Assembly (NCBI RefSeq): GCF_014201805.1
Contig: NZ_JACHFK010000001.1
Span: forward strand, 930,001 to 994,000
Origin: Deinococcus metalli
GTDB taxonomy: Bacteria > Deinococcota > Deinococci > Deinococcales > Deinococcaceae
Length of the DNA: 64,000 bases
Direction of reading: 5' to 3'
Every line of letters begins with the position of its first letter. The first letter of the stretch is position 1. Below the pieces are notes generated by a model, which was not told where the DNA came from, did not search any database, and saw nothing but the letters and a program-made list of their open reading frames with translations. The position numbers and the translations under genes are program-made. Below are positions 1 through 8,017 of the stretch, one piece after another.

Positions 1-2
1 CG

Positions 3-8
3 TACCTT
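3..8 (+). promoter_or_regulatory. -10 box of leaderless type
   Basis: TACCTT lies 7 nt before the ATG at 16. Sequence upstream is outside the window, so no -35 can be judged. Confidence 0.45.
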
Positions 9-15
9 CCGAGGT

Positions 16-306
16 ATGGCCACCGAACTTGACGTGTGGGACCGGGACGCCATGATCCTGAGCGTTCTGCAGGCTGCCGTGGCGCGCTCGATCGTGGCCG
101 CGGACGCGGAGCTGTACGGCAGCGCGTCCATGGTGGGACGCCTGCAGCGGGCCGTCTGGGATGGCCACACGGCGGCCATCAAGCGGCTGCGCGCCCTGGG
201 CTACGAGCCGGACCAGATCGACCGGGTGCTGAGCCGGGTCGAATCCAGGGCGCCCGGCGTGCCCTGTGCGCGGACGGAACCGCAGGCCGTGTGGTCCTGC
301 GTCTAG
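16..306 (+). CDS. Small protein of unknown function, paralogue of 464-697
   Basis: The 96-residue product is not recognised. It is largely helical in appearance, has no signal peptide or membrane segment, and ends in a pattern with Gly-Tyr-Glu-Pro-Asp-Gln-Ile-Asp followed by a Leu. The next small gene (464-697) has the same overall pattern (an Ala-Val-Ala stretch, a Gly-Ser, an Ala-Ala helix, then Gly-x-x-Pro-x-x-Ile-Asp-x-x-Leu), so the two look like diverged copies. The ATG at 16 follows TACCTT by 7 nt, consistent with a leaderless transcript. No function is proposed. Confidence 0.6.
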   Translation: MATELDVWDRDAMILSVLQAAVARSIVAADAELYGSASMVGRLQRAVWDGHTAAIKRLRALGYEPDQIDRVLSRVESRAPGVPCARTEPQAVWSCV

Positions 307-450
307 CCGGTGCTGGCCGACATCTACAGCGGCCGCCATTCCGCCGTGTGGTGCTCCGGCCCGGCTGGGTCACGCCGAGCCAGTCTTGATGAGATCGTGA
401 TAACCCGAGAAACGGTCAGCGTCCATACACACTGCTGCGTTCGGCCTTCT

Positions 451-456
451 TACGCT
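451..456 (+). promoter_or_regulatory. -10 box of leaderless type
   Basis: TACGCT lies 7 nt before the ATG at 464; no clear -35 is seen. Confidence 0.5.
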
Positions 457-463
457 CCCATCC

Positions 464-697
464 ATGACAGCGGTCCGCAGAAACCTGAACGCCGACCTCG
501 CGATCGTCTCCTCCTACCAGAACGCTGTGGCACAGGCGCTGAACGCCGCTGTCGCCACAGCGGTGACCGGATCGCTCGTCGAATGCCTGCATGTCGCGGA
601 GATGGCCGGCCGGGAGGCGGCGCGTGAACGGATGGTGCTCGCCGGGCACTCGCCCACCGAGATCGACATGACGCTGTACCTGTACGTGGGGCGGTAG
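464..697 (+). CDS. Small protein of unknown function, paralogue of 16-306
   Basis: The 77-residue product has no recognisable domain, signal peptide or membrane helix. It shares with the 16-306 product the spacing Ala-Val-Ala, Gly-Ser, Ala-Ala helix, and Gly-x-x-Pro-x-x-Ile-Asp near the C-terminus, suggesting tandem duplication and divergence. The start is supported by TACGCT exactly 7 nt upstream. The 157 nt between the two copies hold nothing else that can be identified. Confidence 0.6.
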   Translation: MTAVRRNLNADLAIVSSYQNAVAQALNAAVATAVTGSLVECLHVAEMAGREAARERMVLAGHSPTEIDMTLYLYVGR

Positions 698-1370
698 CTC
701 TAGGCCGGTGAGGTCTGGCCCAAGAGCCCAATGCGAGGTTTGCCCAACACTGAGCCGAACCATTCGGCCCGAGGTAGGGTCTGTAATGCGCTGGGCTGAT
801 GCCCCTCCAGTCATTCGAAGCAATCCCATGCGCGGCGGGACTTAACCGGGGACTAAACGTCAGGGGAATTTCGGTCGTACATCATGTCCGTGGCAACCGT
901 GGGGTAAATCGTTGCGGCCATTGGAGCGAACACACATACACCGGGAAGCAGCCATGGGTACGGGCAAAAAGACGCAGAAAGCCGCCGACGAGTTGCAGCT
1001 TTAGCATGCGATTTGCTTTGCAACTACTGAAGTCGCGAGCACGTCCATGTGGGCAATCAGAGAGCAGCAGAAACGGCCACATCCCTGTTGCGGGAATAGC
1101 GTCGCGTCACGTGACTGCCGCCTCAACATACTCAGCACGCGGGCGGTGTATCCGTGGATGCCGGACACGATGCAGGCTGCTCCGGTCCGGTCCGGTTTGG
1201 TGAGTGCAGAATCGTGGCTGTTCGATGGCGACCGCCTCTCCCCTCCTCAAAACGGGGCCGCACGCTGCTCCCAACGCAGTGCTGACTGTCCCGCCAGCGG
1301 GGTACAATCCGGCATTGTGCCCGGACGGGCGCGTGTGGGCCGCAGAATCCATCTGTGAGGCCTGGGGAGA
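698..1370. other. Lower-GC intergenic region without a convincing gene
   Basis: About 670 nt separate the small paralogue from miaB. Base composition is visibly less GC-rich than the flanks. Open frames here have atypical composition (many Arg, Cys and Ser) and no recognisable domains. A 16-codon frame at 954-1004 has a GGGAAG just upstream but is too short to support as a gene. Near the miaB end, CTGACT (1282-1287) and TACAAT (1303-1308) form a possible promoter with a short 15-nt spacer. Confidence 0.5.
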
Positions 1371-2774
1371 GTGGTCACTACGAGAGCACACCTGATCACC
1401 TACGGGTGCCAGATGAACGAGTACGACACCCACCTGGTGCAGAGCCAGCTGGTGTCGCTGGGCGCCGATATCGTGCCCACCGTGGACGAGGCGGACGTGG
1501 TGCTGGTCAACACCTGCGCCGTGCGGGGCAAGCCCGTGGAGAAGGTGCGGTCGCTGCTGGGCGACCTGCGGAAGATCAAGGCGCGGCGCCCGATGGTGAT
1601 CGGACTGATGGGCTGCCTGGCACAGCTCGACGAGGGGCAGCAGATCGCGCGGGCATTCGGCGTGGATATCGTGCTGGGGCCGGGGAGCCTGCTGGACATC
1701 GGGAAGGCGCTGGAGAGCAGCGAGCGGTTCTGGGCGCTGAACTTCCGCGACGAGCTGCACGCGCACGTGCCGCCGCCCCCGCAGGGCACCTTGCAGGCAC
1801 ACCTGACGATCATGCGCGGCTGCGACCACCACTGCACGTACTGCATCGTGCCGACCACGCGCGGCCCGCAGGTGAGCCGCTCACCGGACGACATCCTGCG
1901 TGAACTGGACGCGCAGCTCGCGGCCGGGGTGCAGGAGGTGACGCTGCTGGGGCAGAACGTGAACGCCTACGGCGTGGACCAGGGCGCGCAACTGGCCGGC
2001 TACCCCAGTTTCGCGAACCTGCTGCGGCTGGTCGGCCGCAGCGGCGTGCGCCGCGTCAAATTCACGACCAGCCACCCGATGAACTTCACGGAGGACGTCG
2101 CGGCGGCGATGGCGGACACGCCGGCCATCTGCGAGTTCGTGCACCTGCCGGTGCAGAGTGGCAGCAACCGCGTGCTGCGCCGCATGGCACGCGAATACAC
2201 GCGCGAAGGCTATCTCCAGCACGTCACGGACATCCGGCGGCACCTGCCGCACGCGGTCCTGGCGACGGACATCATCGTGGGCTTCCCCGGCGAGACCGAG
2301 GAGGACTTCCAGCACACGCTCGATCTGTACGACGAGGTCGGATACGACAGCGCGTACATGTTCATCTACTCGCCCCGGCCCGGCACGCCCAGTTACACGC
2401 ACTTCGAGGACCTGCCGCGCGAGGTGAAGACTGAACGCCTGGCCCGCCTCGTGGCGAAGCAGAAGGAGTGGAGCGCCCGGAAGAATGCCGCGAAGGTCGG
2501 GACGATGCAGGACGTACTGCTGCGCGGCGACGCCCACGAGCCCGGCTTCCTGGAGGGCCACACACGCGGCAACCACCCCACCGTCGTGCCGGCAGCTGTC
2601 GGGGCGGATCGTCCCGGCACGTATGCCGTGCGGATCAACCACGCCACGCCGCACATGCTGTACGGCCGGATTCTCGGTGCGGACGGGCAGGAGCTGCCCA
2701 TCCGGGAAACGGCCGCCAGTGGGCCGCAGCGCCCAGACACGGCCGCCCTGATCACCCCCCTGCCGATGGCGTGA
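1371..2774 (+). CDS. miaB: tRNA-2-methylthio-N6-dimethylallyladenosine synthase MiaB
   Basis: Radical-SAM methylthiotransferase that adds the 2-methylthio group to i6A37 in tRNAs reading UNN codons. The 467-residue protein has the full family layout. The UPF0004 domain carries Cys13, Cys49 and Cys82, which bind the auxiliary 4Fe-4S cluster. The radical-SAM motif is Cys151-x3-Cys155-x2-Cys158, and a C-terminal TRAM-like domain begins near residue 375. Length is normal for MiaB. The GTG start at 1371 is chosen because an in-frame stop lies at 1356 and the conserved Tyr-Gly-Cys-Gln-Met-Asn begins only ten residues in; GGGGAG is very close upstream (2 nt), so initiation may be unusual. The gene converges on a lipoprotein gene 9 bp downstream. 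Confidence 0.95.
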   Translation: MVTTRAHLITYGCQMNEYDTHLVQSQLVSLGADIVPTVDEADVVLVNTCAVRGKPVEKVRSLLGDLRKIKARRPMVIGLMGCLAQLDEGQQIARAFGVDIVLGPGSLLDIGKALESSERFWALNFRDELHAHVPPPPQGTLQAHLTIMRGCDHHCTYCIVPTTRGPQVSRSPDDILRELDAQLAAGVQEVTLLGQNVNAYGVDQGAQLAGYPSFANLLRLVGRSGVRRVKFTTSHPMNFTEDVAAAMADTPAICEFVHLPVQSGSNRVLRRMAREYTREGYLQHVTDIRRHLPHAVLATDIIVGFPGETEEDFQHTLDLYDEVGYDSAYMFIYSPRPGTPSYTHFEDLPREVKTERLARLVAKQKEWSARKNAAKVGTMQDVLLRGDAHEPGFLEGHTRGNHPTVVPAAVGADRPGTYAVRINHATPHMLYGRILGADGQELPIRETAASGPQRPDTAALITPLPMA

Positions 2775-2783
2775 TCCCGAGGC

Positions 2784-3242
2784 TCACGGCACCTGGAACT
2801 TGATGCCGGGCGCCGCAATTCGCAGCGTCCGGTACTCGCCGGTGGCCTTGCCGCCCGGCGCGACCTTCACGCGCACCACAGCCGTCGGCTGCAACTCATG
2901 CGCGCCCGTCGGCAGGTTCAGGATCACGGCGGCCGACAGCGTACCGCCCACCGGCCACGGCTGTGGCGGGAACTTCAGCGTCGAGCAGGTCTCCAGTTGC
3001 TGCGCCTGGGCCGACGCGCCCACTCCACTGCCCGGCTCCGTCACCTGCACCTCGAATGGTCGGGGGCAGGTGTTTTCCAGTTCCAGCGGGTACGGACCGG
3101 CATTTGTCAGGGTCACCGTCAGGAGGCTGCCCACGAAGGTCGTCTGCGGCACCACCCGCGATTCCGGGGTCGTCATGGTCGGCGCACACGCCGCCAGGAC
3201 GGCGAGTGGGCCGAGCATCCATGCAAAGGTCAGCGAACGCAC
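2784..3242 (-). CDS. Small lipoprotein with Ig-like domain
   Basis: The predicted 152-residue product starts with a short charged segment, a hydrophobic stretch and a lipobox ending Leu-Ala-Ala-Cys, so it should be a lipid-anchored envelope protein. The mature part is beta-rich, with alternating hydrophobic strands resembling BsuPI/Ig-like folds, and has two further Cys that could form a disulfide. A longer frame opens from a TTG at 3320, but the GTG at 3242 is preferred: TAAGCT ends 5 nt upstream and this start gives a clean signal peptide with Arg at position 2. The function is unknown. Confidence 0.65.
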   Translation of the reverse strand: MRSLTFAWMLGPLAVLAACAPTMTTPESRVVPQTTFVGSLLTVTLTNAGPYPLELENTCPRPFEVQVTEPGSGVGASAQAQQLETCSTLKFPPQPWPVGGTLSAAVILNLPTGAHELQPTAVVRVKVAPGGKATGEYRTLRIAAPGIKFQVP

Positions 3243-3247
3243 ACCGA

Positions 3248-3253
3248 AGCTTA
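3248..3253 (-). promoter_or_regulatory. -10 box of leaderless type
   Basis: TAAGCT on the minus strand ends 5 nt before the GTG at 3242; this decides the start of the lipoprotein gene. Confidence 0.45.
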
Positions 3254-3365
3254 CCCACGCCAACATGAAAAACGTCGGTGCCGCTGGCCGGGCGCCCGCG
3301 ATGCCCTCACGTTTGCTCAAGGTGCCATCACGATGGCGTCAGACAGACGGGTAACAGTGGAAGCC

Positions 3366-3944
3366 ATGATGAAACCTGCGCTCGGCCTGCTTGCCGCCTC
3401 CGTCCTCCTCGCGTCCTGTGGCAGCACGGGCAGCGTGCCCGACGGCAGCGGCCGGATCGTTGATCTGACCACGGAATACACGACCTCGACGTCCCCCACC
3501 GTGCAGTACGTCGGCTGCGACAACATCAGCAATGCCAGCGCCGGGCGCAGCGGTTCCACTCAGGTGAAAGTTGAGTTTGCCGCGGCCGGGAGCATCCAGT
3601 CGGTCGAGGTCAGCCTGGCTGGCACGACCAACAACACTTCCGACCCGAACTTCGACACCGTGATTCAGGCGGCGAACCTCAAAAAGAACAGCGCGGGCAA
3701 CTATGAGGTGATCTTCGACGCCAACTCGAAGACCGGCCAACTGCTGCCCGCCAGCATCGTGGTCGACCCGGTCGTGCAGCCGGTCAAGCCCGTCAGTGCG
3801 TCCAACCCGGTTGGAGGGTCGTTCTACGCTCTGGTGAAGATCACCACGGCCACGTCCTCGTTCACCCTGACGAGCTACAACCTGCGCCGGATTCCCGTGT
3901 ACTCCAACTGCACCATCCAGACCTCGCAGCCCCTGTCGAAGTAA
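3366..3944 (+). CDS. Small secreted lipoprotein with Cys-Asp-Asn motif (paralogue A)
   Basis: The 192-residue product opens with Met-Met-Lys, a hydrophobic signal sequence and a lipobox Leu-Ala-Ser-Cys (Cys18), so it should be lipid-anchored outside the cytoplasmic membrane. The mature region is Ser/Thr-rich and beta-rich. It contains Tyr-Val-Gly-Cys-Asp-Asn followed by a strand pattern, and a second Cys near the C-terminus that could pair with it. The next gene (4060-4629) has the same plan and is a tandem paralogue. Starts at 3366 or 3369 are both possible. A hairpin terminator follows. No family is recognised. Confidence 0.75.
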   Translation: MMKPALGLLAASVLLASCGSTGSVPDGSGRIVDLTTEYTTSTSPTVQYVGCDNISNASAGRSGSTQVKVEFAAAGSIQSVEVSLAGTTNNTSDPNFDTVIQAANLKKNSAGNYEVIFDANSKTGQLLPASIVVDPVVQPVKPVSASNPVGGSFYALVKITTATSSFTLTSYNLRRIPVYSNCTIQTSQPLSK

Positions 3945-3960
3945 CGTCCTCAAGTGGTGT

Positions 3961-3990
3961 GGGCCGGCCTGAGCGCCGGCCCGCTTCGTT
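3961..3990 (+). terminator. Intrinsic terminator of lipoprotein A
   Basis: An 8-bp perfect stem GGGCCGGC/GCCGGCCC (3961-3968, 3975-3982) with a 6-nt loop is followed by a T-containing tract. Confidence 0.6.
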
Positions 3991-4059
3991 TGCCGTGCCC
4001 TCAGGTTCTCTCAAGACCGCATCACACGAGGGTCAGGTTGGGCCGTCACAGTGAGGGAC

Positions 4060-4629
4060 ATGAAAAAAGTGCTGCTGGCAGCAATTGGCGTGGCGGGTCT
4101 GAGTGGTGTGCTGGCGAGCTGTGGTACGACCGCGGTCATTAGCATCGGGTTCGCTCCCGGTACCCAGCGGTCGTCGACGCTGACCCTGGACAGCATGGCG
4201 TACACCACCAACTACCAGACACAGTCGGCGTTTACCGATCAGAACGGCAACAGCATCGCGGCCGGTTCTTATGTCATCTGCGACAACCTCTCCACGCAGA
4301 TGTATGTCGATCTAGAGTGGACGGGTGGCCTGAAGAACCTCTATGTCCAGTTCAAGGGCCTGAGCACTGGCGCAACGAAGACCGTTCCCTTCTACCCCTT
4401 CAGCGGCGTGGACTACAGCGGCAGCGGCACGGCCACATACACGCTTGGCGCCGGCACAGCGCCCCTGAGCGTGTCACCCAAGGTCGGCGCCCAGGCCATC
4501 GTGGTATCGCCGGTCATCGTGAACGTGAAGGGCAACACCTACGTGAACGTGCAGGGAACCGATCAGTACGGGTACAACAGCAACATCCTGACGAGCGCGC
4601 AGGCGCTGCCCGTTGTGAATTGCCAGTAA
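4060..4629 (+). CDS. Small secreted lipoprotein with Cys-Asp-Asn motif (paralogue B)
   Basis: The 189-residue product has a Lys-Lys N-terminus, a hydrophobic signal segment and a lipobox Leu-Ala-Ser-Cys. Like its upstream neighbour it has Tyr-Val-x-Cys-Asp-Asn in the middle, alternating beta strands after it, and a Cys at the extreme C-terminus (Asn-Cys-Gln end). The ATG at 4060 is preferred over the GTG at 4051, because GTGAGGGA then serves as the ribosome binding site. The tandem arrangement with a terminator between the copies suggests separate expression. Function unknown. Confidence 0.75.
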   Translation: MKKVLLAAIGVAGLSGVLASCGTTAVISIGFAPGTQRSSTLTLDSMAYTTNYQTQSAFTDQNGNSIAAGSYVICDNLSTQMYVDLEWTGGLKNLYVQFKGLSTGATKTVPFYPFSGVDYSGSGTATYTLGAGTAPLSVSPKVGAQAIVVSPVIVNVKGNTYVNVQGTDQYGYNSNILTSAQALPVVNCQ

Positions 4630-4641
4630 GCGTTCCATTTC

Positions 4642-4674
4642 AGGCCGCCCCGCTCTGGCTGGGGCGGCCTTTGT
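4642..4674. terminator. Bidirectional terminator between lipoprotein B and helicase
   Basis: A 10-bp perfect stem AGGCCGCCCC/GGGGCGGCCT (4642-4651, 4661-4670) with a 9-nt loop is followed by TTTG. It sits between two convergent genes. Confidence 0.75.
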
Positions 4675-4683
4675 CTGCTGTGC

Positions 4684-6864
4684 TCACGCCTCCCGGATCA
4701 GCGGGTGCAACTCGCCCGCGCTGACCAGCCCCAGCCAGTGCAGGGCGCGGCTGGCCGAGACATAGAGCAGCCGGCGTTCGTACTCGGTGCTCTCGTCGTA
4801 GGTCTCCGCGTTGGCGCTGGCAACGATGGCGGCGCTGAATTCCAGGCCCTTGGCGAGATTCACGGGCAGAATCACCAGACCGCCGGTGTAGCGGTGCTCC
4901 TGGGTGGTGATGGGCTGGGCATCGGTGTCGAAGTCGCGCAGCGCGGCGCTGAGGCGGTCGGCATCCACGCCGCGGCGGGTGACGATGGCGATGTTCGTGT
5001 GGCCCTCAGCGCGGGCGTCCCGGACGGCCTGGGCGAGCAGCTGGAGTTCGGCGGTCTCGCTGGCGGTCATGGTGTAGCGCCGCACCTCGGCACCTTCACG
5101 GTCGACGCCCTGCACCTGGGCGGCACGGTTGTACGTGGCGGCGATGCGCGCGCCGAGCTGGGTGATCTGCCGGGTGCTGCGGTAGGTGCGGTTCAGGGTC
5201 ATGACCTGCGCGCCGGGCAGCTGTGCCTGCACGGCCTCCCAGCTCGATGGCCCCTTGTAGCCGTGCATGCCCTGATTCAGGTCGCCCAGCGCGGTCACGT
5301 GGCCGGGCCGGGTGGCGCGGGCCAGCAGGGCGTACAGCAGCGGGCTGTAATCCTGCGCCTCGTCGAGCACCACATGGTCGAAGGGTTCCAGCATGCGCCC
5401 CACGCTGCGCCCGATGCCGCCCATGAACGCCTGCATGGTCAGCATCAGCGGAATCTCGGTGACGTCCGCGTGGGCGCGGCGGGGTGTGGGGATGCCGCTG
5501 AGAGGATCGGTCTGGAGCAGCGCGATCTCGCGTTCGGTCAGCAGGCCGCTGACAGCCAGCGCGTCGGGACTGGCGAGCAGCCGGCGCGTCTCGGTGACGG
5601 GCGTGGTGCTGGAGAATACGCGGCTCAGGACACCCTGGAGGCCGGTGGCAAGCTGCCGCAGCACAGTGGTTTCCGCTGTCTCCGGCACATTCAGGCGGTG
5701 CAGGGCCTCGGCCTCGCTGGCGCGTTTCAGGCCGGCGCGGTAGCCGTCCAGCGGGTCCTGGGCGAAGACGTCGCGCAACATGCCGCGCAGGTCGTGTTCC
5801 GAGAGGGTGAAGGCCACCGGATCGCGGCCCGGCACCTCCAGGGTCTCGCTGAGCTGGCGGCCCGCGAGGCCCGCGTTGAAACGCGTCCACAGGTGCGTGC
5901 GGACCACGTCCAGCATGCGGGCGTCGCCCAGCAGTTTGGCGCGGCGCCACGCCAGGGCCCGGCGGGTGTTGTCGCGGTCCGTGAGCAGCAGGCTCAGGGT
6001 GCGGTCTGTGACCTCCAGCTTCTCCAGGCCGAGGAGCCCGACCGCCCACGTCTCGGGTGTGGTGACGTTGACGCCGCCCAGGCCCAGTTCCGGCAGGATG
6101 CGCGCGGCGTACGCGGCGAGCACCTGGTTCGGCATCAGCACCATGCTCGCTTCAGGCCGGATCTGGTGCACGCCCCGGTCCGCGTTCGTGAGCCACGCGA
6201 GGCGGTGGAAGCCGATGGTGGTCTTGCCGCTCCCGGCGGCGCCCTGGATGATCACCGGCGTGCCTGCAGGAGCGCGCATCGCCTCGTTCTGCTCCGGCTG
6301 GAGCGTCTCGATGACGTCGCGCATGCCAGCCGTGGAGCCCTCCTCCAGCCGGCGCAGCAGCACCTCCTCGCGCCCGCCGGTGTCGCCGCCAGCGTCCTCG
6401 TCGTACAGGTCGGTCACGCGCAGCAGCTGCTTTTGCGTGATGTCCAGCTGCCGGCGCCGCCGGATCACACCCTGCCCGCCCTTGCGCGGCGTCCAGCCCA
6501 GCACGTCCGAGTAGAACAGGCTGCCGACTTCAGATTCCCACGACACGACGGTGTGCGGACCCTTCACGTCCCGGAAGCCATGCCGCCCGATGTAGAGCGT
6601 CTGTTCCCGGCCGCCCACCCGCACCTTCAGCGACCCGAAGTACGGTTCCTTGACGTGCGGCGAGAGCATCGCAGCGTGCTCGCCCGCCTCGTCGCCCAGG
6701 ATGATGCTGGTCTCCAGGTCCGCGCCCATCTGCCGGTCGCGGTCCTCCCAGAACTCGATCTGACGGAGCATCGCGGCCACCGTGCCGTCCAGGTGATCGC
6801 TCTCCGCATCGAAGTCGGGGTGGGGCGTGTAGGCGGGCAGTCGGACAGGGGCGCGCGAGGACAT
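4684..6864 (-). CDS. HelD-like superfamily 1 helicase / RNA polymerase recycling factor
   Basis: The 726-residue protein is a UvrD/Rep-type SF1 ATPase with an N-terminal extension. The region before the Walker A motif (Gly-Ala-Ala-Gly-Ser-Gly-Lys-Thr-Thr, about residues 208-216) is roughly 200 residues, including a helical arm. This matches HelD proteins, which bind and release stalled RNA polymerase, better than DNA-repair UvrD. The Walker B Asp-Glu-Ala-Gln-Asp and a C-terminal helicase half with a Val-Ser-Ala-Ser-Arg-Ala motif are present. The ATG at 6864 is chosen over an upstream one at 6891 because TATCCT ends 7 nt before it. Alternative: a DNA helicase IV-like enzyme. Confidence 0.8.
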   Translation of the reverse strand: MSSRAPVRLPAYTPHPDFDAESDHLDGTVAAMLRQIEFWEDRDRQMGADLETSIILGDEAGEHAAMLSPHVKEPYFGSLKVRVGGREQTLYIGRHGFRDVKGPHTVVSWESEVGSLFYSDVLGWTPRKGGQGVIRRRRQLDITQKQLLRVTDLYDEDAGGDTGGREEVLLRRLEEGSTAGMRDVIETLQPEQNEAMRAPAGTPVIIQGAAGSGKTTIGFHRLAWLTNADRGVHQIRPEASMVLMPNQVLAAYAARILPELGLGGVNVTTPETWAVGLLGLEKLEVTDRTLSLLLTDRDNTRRALAWRRAKLLGDARMLDVVRTHLWTRFNAGLAGRQLSETLEVPGRDPVAFTLSEHDLRGMLRDVFAQDPLDGYRAGLKRASEAEALHRLNVPETAETTVLRQLATGLQGVLSRVFSSTTPVTETRRLLASPDALAVSGLLTEREIALLQTDPLSGIPTPRRAHADVTEIPLMLTMQAFMGGIGRSVGRMLEPFDHVVLDEAQDYSPLLYALLARATRPGHVTALGDLNQGMHGYKGPSSWEAVQAQLPGAQVMTLNRTYRSTRQITQLGARIAATYNRAAQVQGVDREGAEVRRYTMTASETAELQLLAQAVRDARAEGHTNIAIVTRRGVDADRLSAALRDFDTDAQPITTQEHRYTGGLVILPVNLAKGLEFSAAIVASANAETYDESTEYERRLLYVSASRALHWLGLVSAGELHPLIREA

Positions 6865-6871
6865 CCGGCAC

Positions 6872-6877
6872 AGGATA
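6872..6877 (-). promoter_or_regulatory. -10 box of leaderless type
   Basis: TATCCT on the minus strand, 7 nt before the helicase ATG at 6864. Confidence 0.5.
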
Positions 6878-6946
6878 GACGGCCCGGGCACGGTTGTCCG
6901 GCGCTGCGTCCCAATGTGCGCCGACCGGCCGTGCAGGGCCTCCGGC

Positions 6947-7564
6947 TTACTGGCGGATGTCCAGGTACAGGTTCACGTCGGAGGTGTGCTGCCCGTCGGT
7001 CAGGGTGACGGTCACCGGTGTGGCCCGCTGGGACGCGAGGAGGGCCTGGAAGATCGGTTCGGACACCGCGTCGTCCGCGGCAGAGGGCTCGGCCGGGGCG
7101 GGCGTGGGCGGCGCGTCCGGGCTGACCGTGACCTTGAAGCGCAGCGTGATGACCTCGGTGTACTGGACGTTGATGACGCGCCCGCTGCCCTCGCTGCGCG
7201 TGACGGTCTTGGCGATGCGGGCGTCGAGCATCGAGACGCCGACGCCGTCGGGCGCTGCGACACGCTGCACGCGCAGCCACGGGGCGCTGGCGGACACGTC
7301 CGCGACACGGCCATCCGGACCGCTGCGGTCGTTCGCGTCGAGGCGCAGCGCCTGGAAGTACGGCGCGAACTCGTCGCCCGTCTCGACCAGGGCCCGCCAG
7401 TACGGCACGTCGACGACAACGGACTCGTTCGGGCGGACCATCACCGGTTCCAGAAAACTGTTCTGCGACAGCTGACGCTCGCCCGCCGCCCCCTGAATGG
7501 CGGCGCAGCCGCTGAGGGCAAGACCGGCGGCAAGTAGTACAGGCAGAAACGAGAGCTTTCTCAC
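6947..7564 (-). CDS. Lipoprotein of unknown function
   Basis: The 205-residue product begins with Arg-Lys, a hydrophobic signal and a lipobox Leu-Ser-Gly-Cys, so it is predicted to be lipid-anchored. The mature part has no recognised domain; it contains a Pro/Ala-rich linker near residue 150 and a final beta-rich stretch. The start is set at the GTG at 7564 because TACGCT lies 6 nt upstream and because the signal peptide begins there; longer readings add residues that look non-coding. It is followed by the divergent-facing helicase end with no shared promoter. Confidence 0.7.
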   Translation of the reverse strand: MRKLSFLPVLLAAGLALSGCAAIQGAAGERQLSQNSFLEPVMVRPNESVVVDVPYWRALVETGDEFAPYFQALRLDANDRSGPDGRVADVSASAPWLRVQRVAAPDGVGVSMLDARIAKTVTRSEGSGRVINVQYTEVITLRFKVTVSPDAPPTPAPAEPSAADDAVSEPIFQALLASQRATPVTVTLTDGQHTSDVNLYLDIRQ

Positions 7565-7570
7565 ATCGCG

Positions 7571-7576
7571 AGCGTA
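7571..7576 (-). promoter_or_regulatory. -10 box of leaderless type
   Basis: TACGCT on the minus strand, 6 nt before the GTG at 7564. Confidence 0.5.
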
Positions 7577-7725
7577 GTGCGATATGAGGATGTGATGAAC
7601 TTTACACCCCCATTCCTGGGATGCAGAGAACTTCACAGGAGGTTGCAGTGTGACCGGGGGCCCAGCTGTGTCGTCCGGCAGATGGCCTGCGCTCCTCCAC
7701 ACCTCCCCGGCCAGCACACGGTGCC

Positions 7726-7755
7726 TTGACCGCCCCTCCCCTTCCGGGGCACACT
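7726..7755 (+). promoter_or_regulatory. Candidate glyQS promoter
   Basis: TTGACC (7726-7731), an 18-nt spacer and CACACT (7750-7755). It would start a leader of about 255 nt that contains the T-box. Confidence 0.4.
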
Positions 7756-7761
7756 ACCGGT

Positions 7762-8000
7762 CAGGCGTCGATCCGCAGGAGTACCGCGCCGCGTGACCAC
7801 GAGCGAGCCCGAGACGGTGGAAGTCGGGCGGATCACAGCGCGGGAAGGGCAGCGGGGAGCTGAACTCACAAAAGTGCCCGCCTGGCCGCAGACAGCGGTG
7901 ACGGGAACTGGGGTGGAACCGCGTGGCAGTGCTTGCAAAAGCAGTCTGCGTCCCCAGACGAGCGAGCACGACGTCGCCGTCTGGGGACGTTTCCTTGCCG
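7762..8000 (+). ncRNA. T-box riboswitch leader of glyQS
   Basis: The T-box core GGGTGGAACCGCG is at 7911-7923. A strong intrinsic terminator follows: CGTCCCCAGACG (7949-7960) pairs perfectly with CGTCTGGGGACG (7978-7989), then a T-rich tract. CTGGGG at 7908-7913, just 5' of and overlapping the T-box core, can pair instead with CCCCAG at 7952-7957, which is the 5' strand of the terminator. The two folds are therefore mutually exclusive, as expected for tRNA-dependent antitermination. Upstream, GCCCGA (7807-7812) pairs with TCGGGC (7824-7829) and probably belongs to stem I. The glycine specifier codon was not assigned with confidence. Uncharged tRNA-Gly is the expected ligand. Confidence 0.88.
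7949..7997 (+). terminator. T-box terminator hairpin
   Basis: A 12-bp perfect inverted repeat (7949-7960 with 7978-7989), 17-nt loop, followed by GTTTCCTT-like sequence ahead of the glyQS start at 8018. Confidence 0.8.
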
Positions 8001-8017
8001 CCCGAACAGGAGCACGT

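Noticed and set aside
954..1004. 16-codon frame with GGGAAG upstream
   Set aside because: Too short and without a homologous pattern; kept only as a note in the gap description.
799..1203. Open frame of 134 codons in the gap before miaB
   Set aside because: Composition is atypical (many Cys, Ser and Arg), no domain or start signal is seen, and it overlaps equally poor frames on the other strand.
4705..7008. Long plus-strand frame opposite the helicase gene
   Set aside because: It is the antisense shadow of a clearly conserved helicase; its product is low-complexity Gly/Ala/His/Gln.
7793..8017. Extension of the GlyRS frame upstream of 8018
   Set aside because: It runs through the T-box and its terminator; the GlyRS family start and AGGAG point to 8018.
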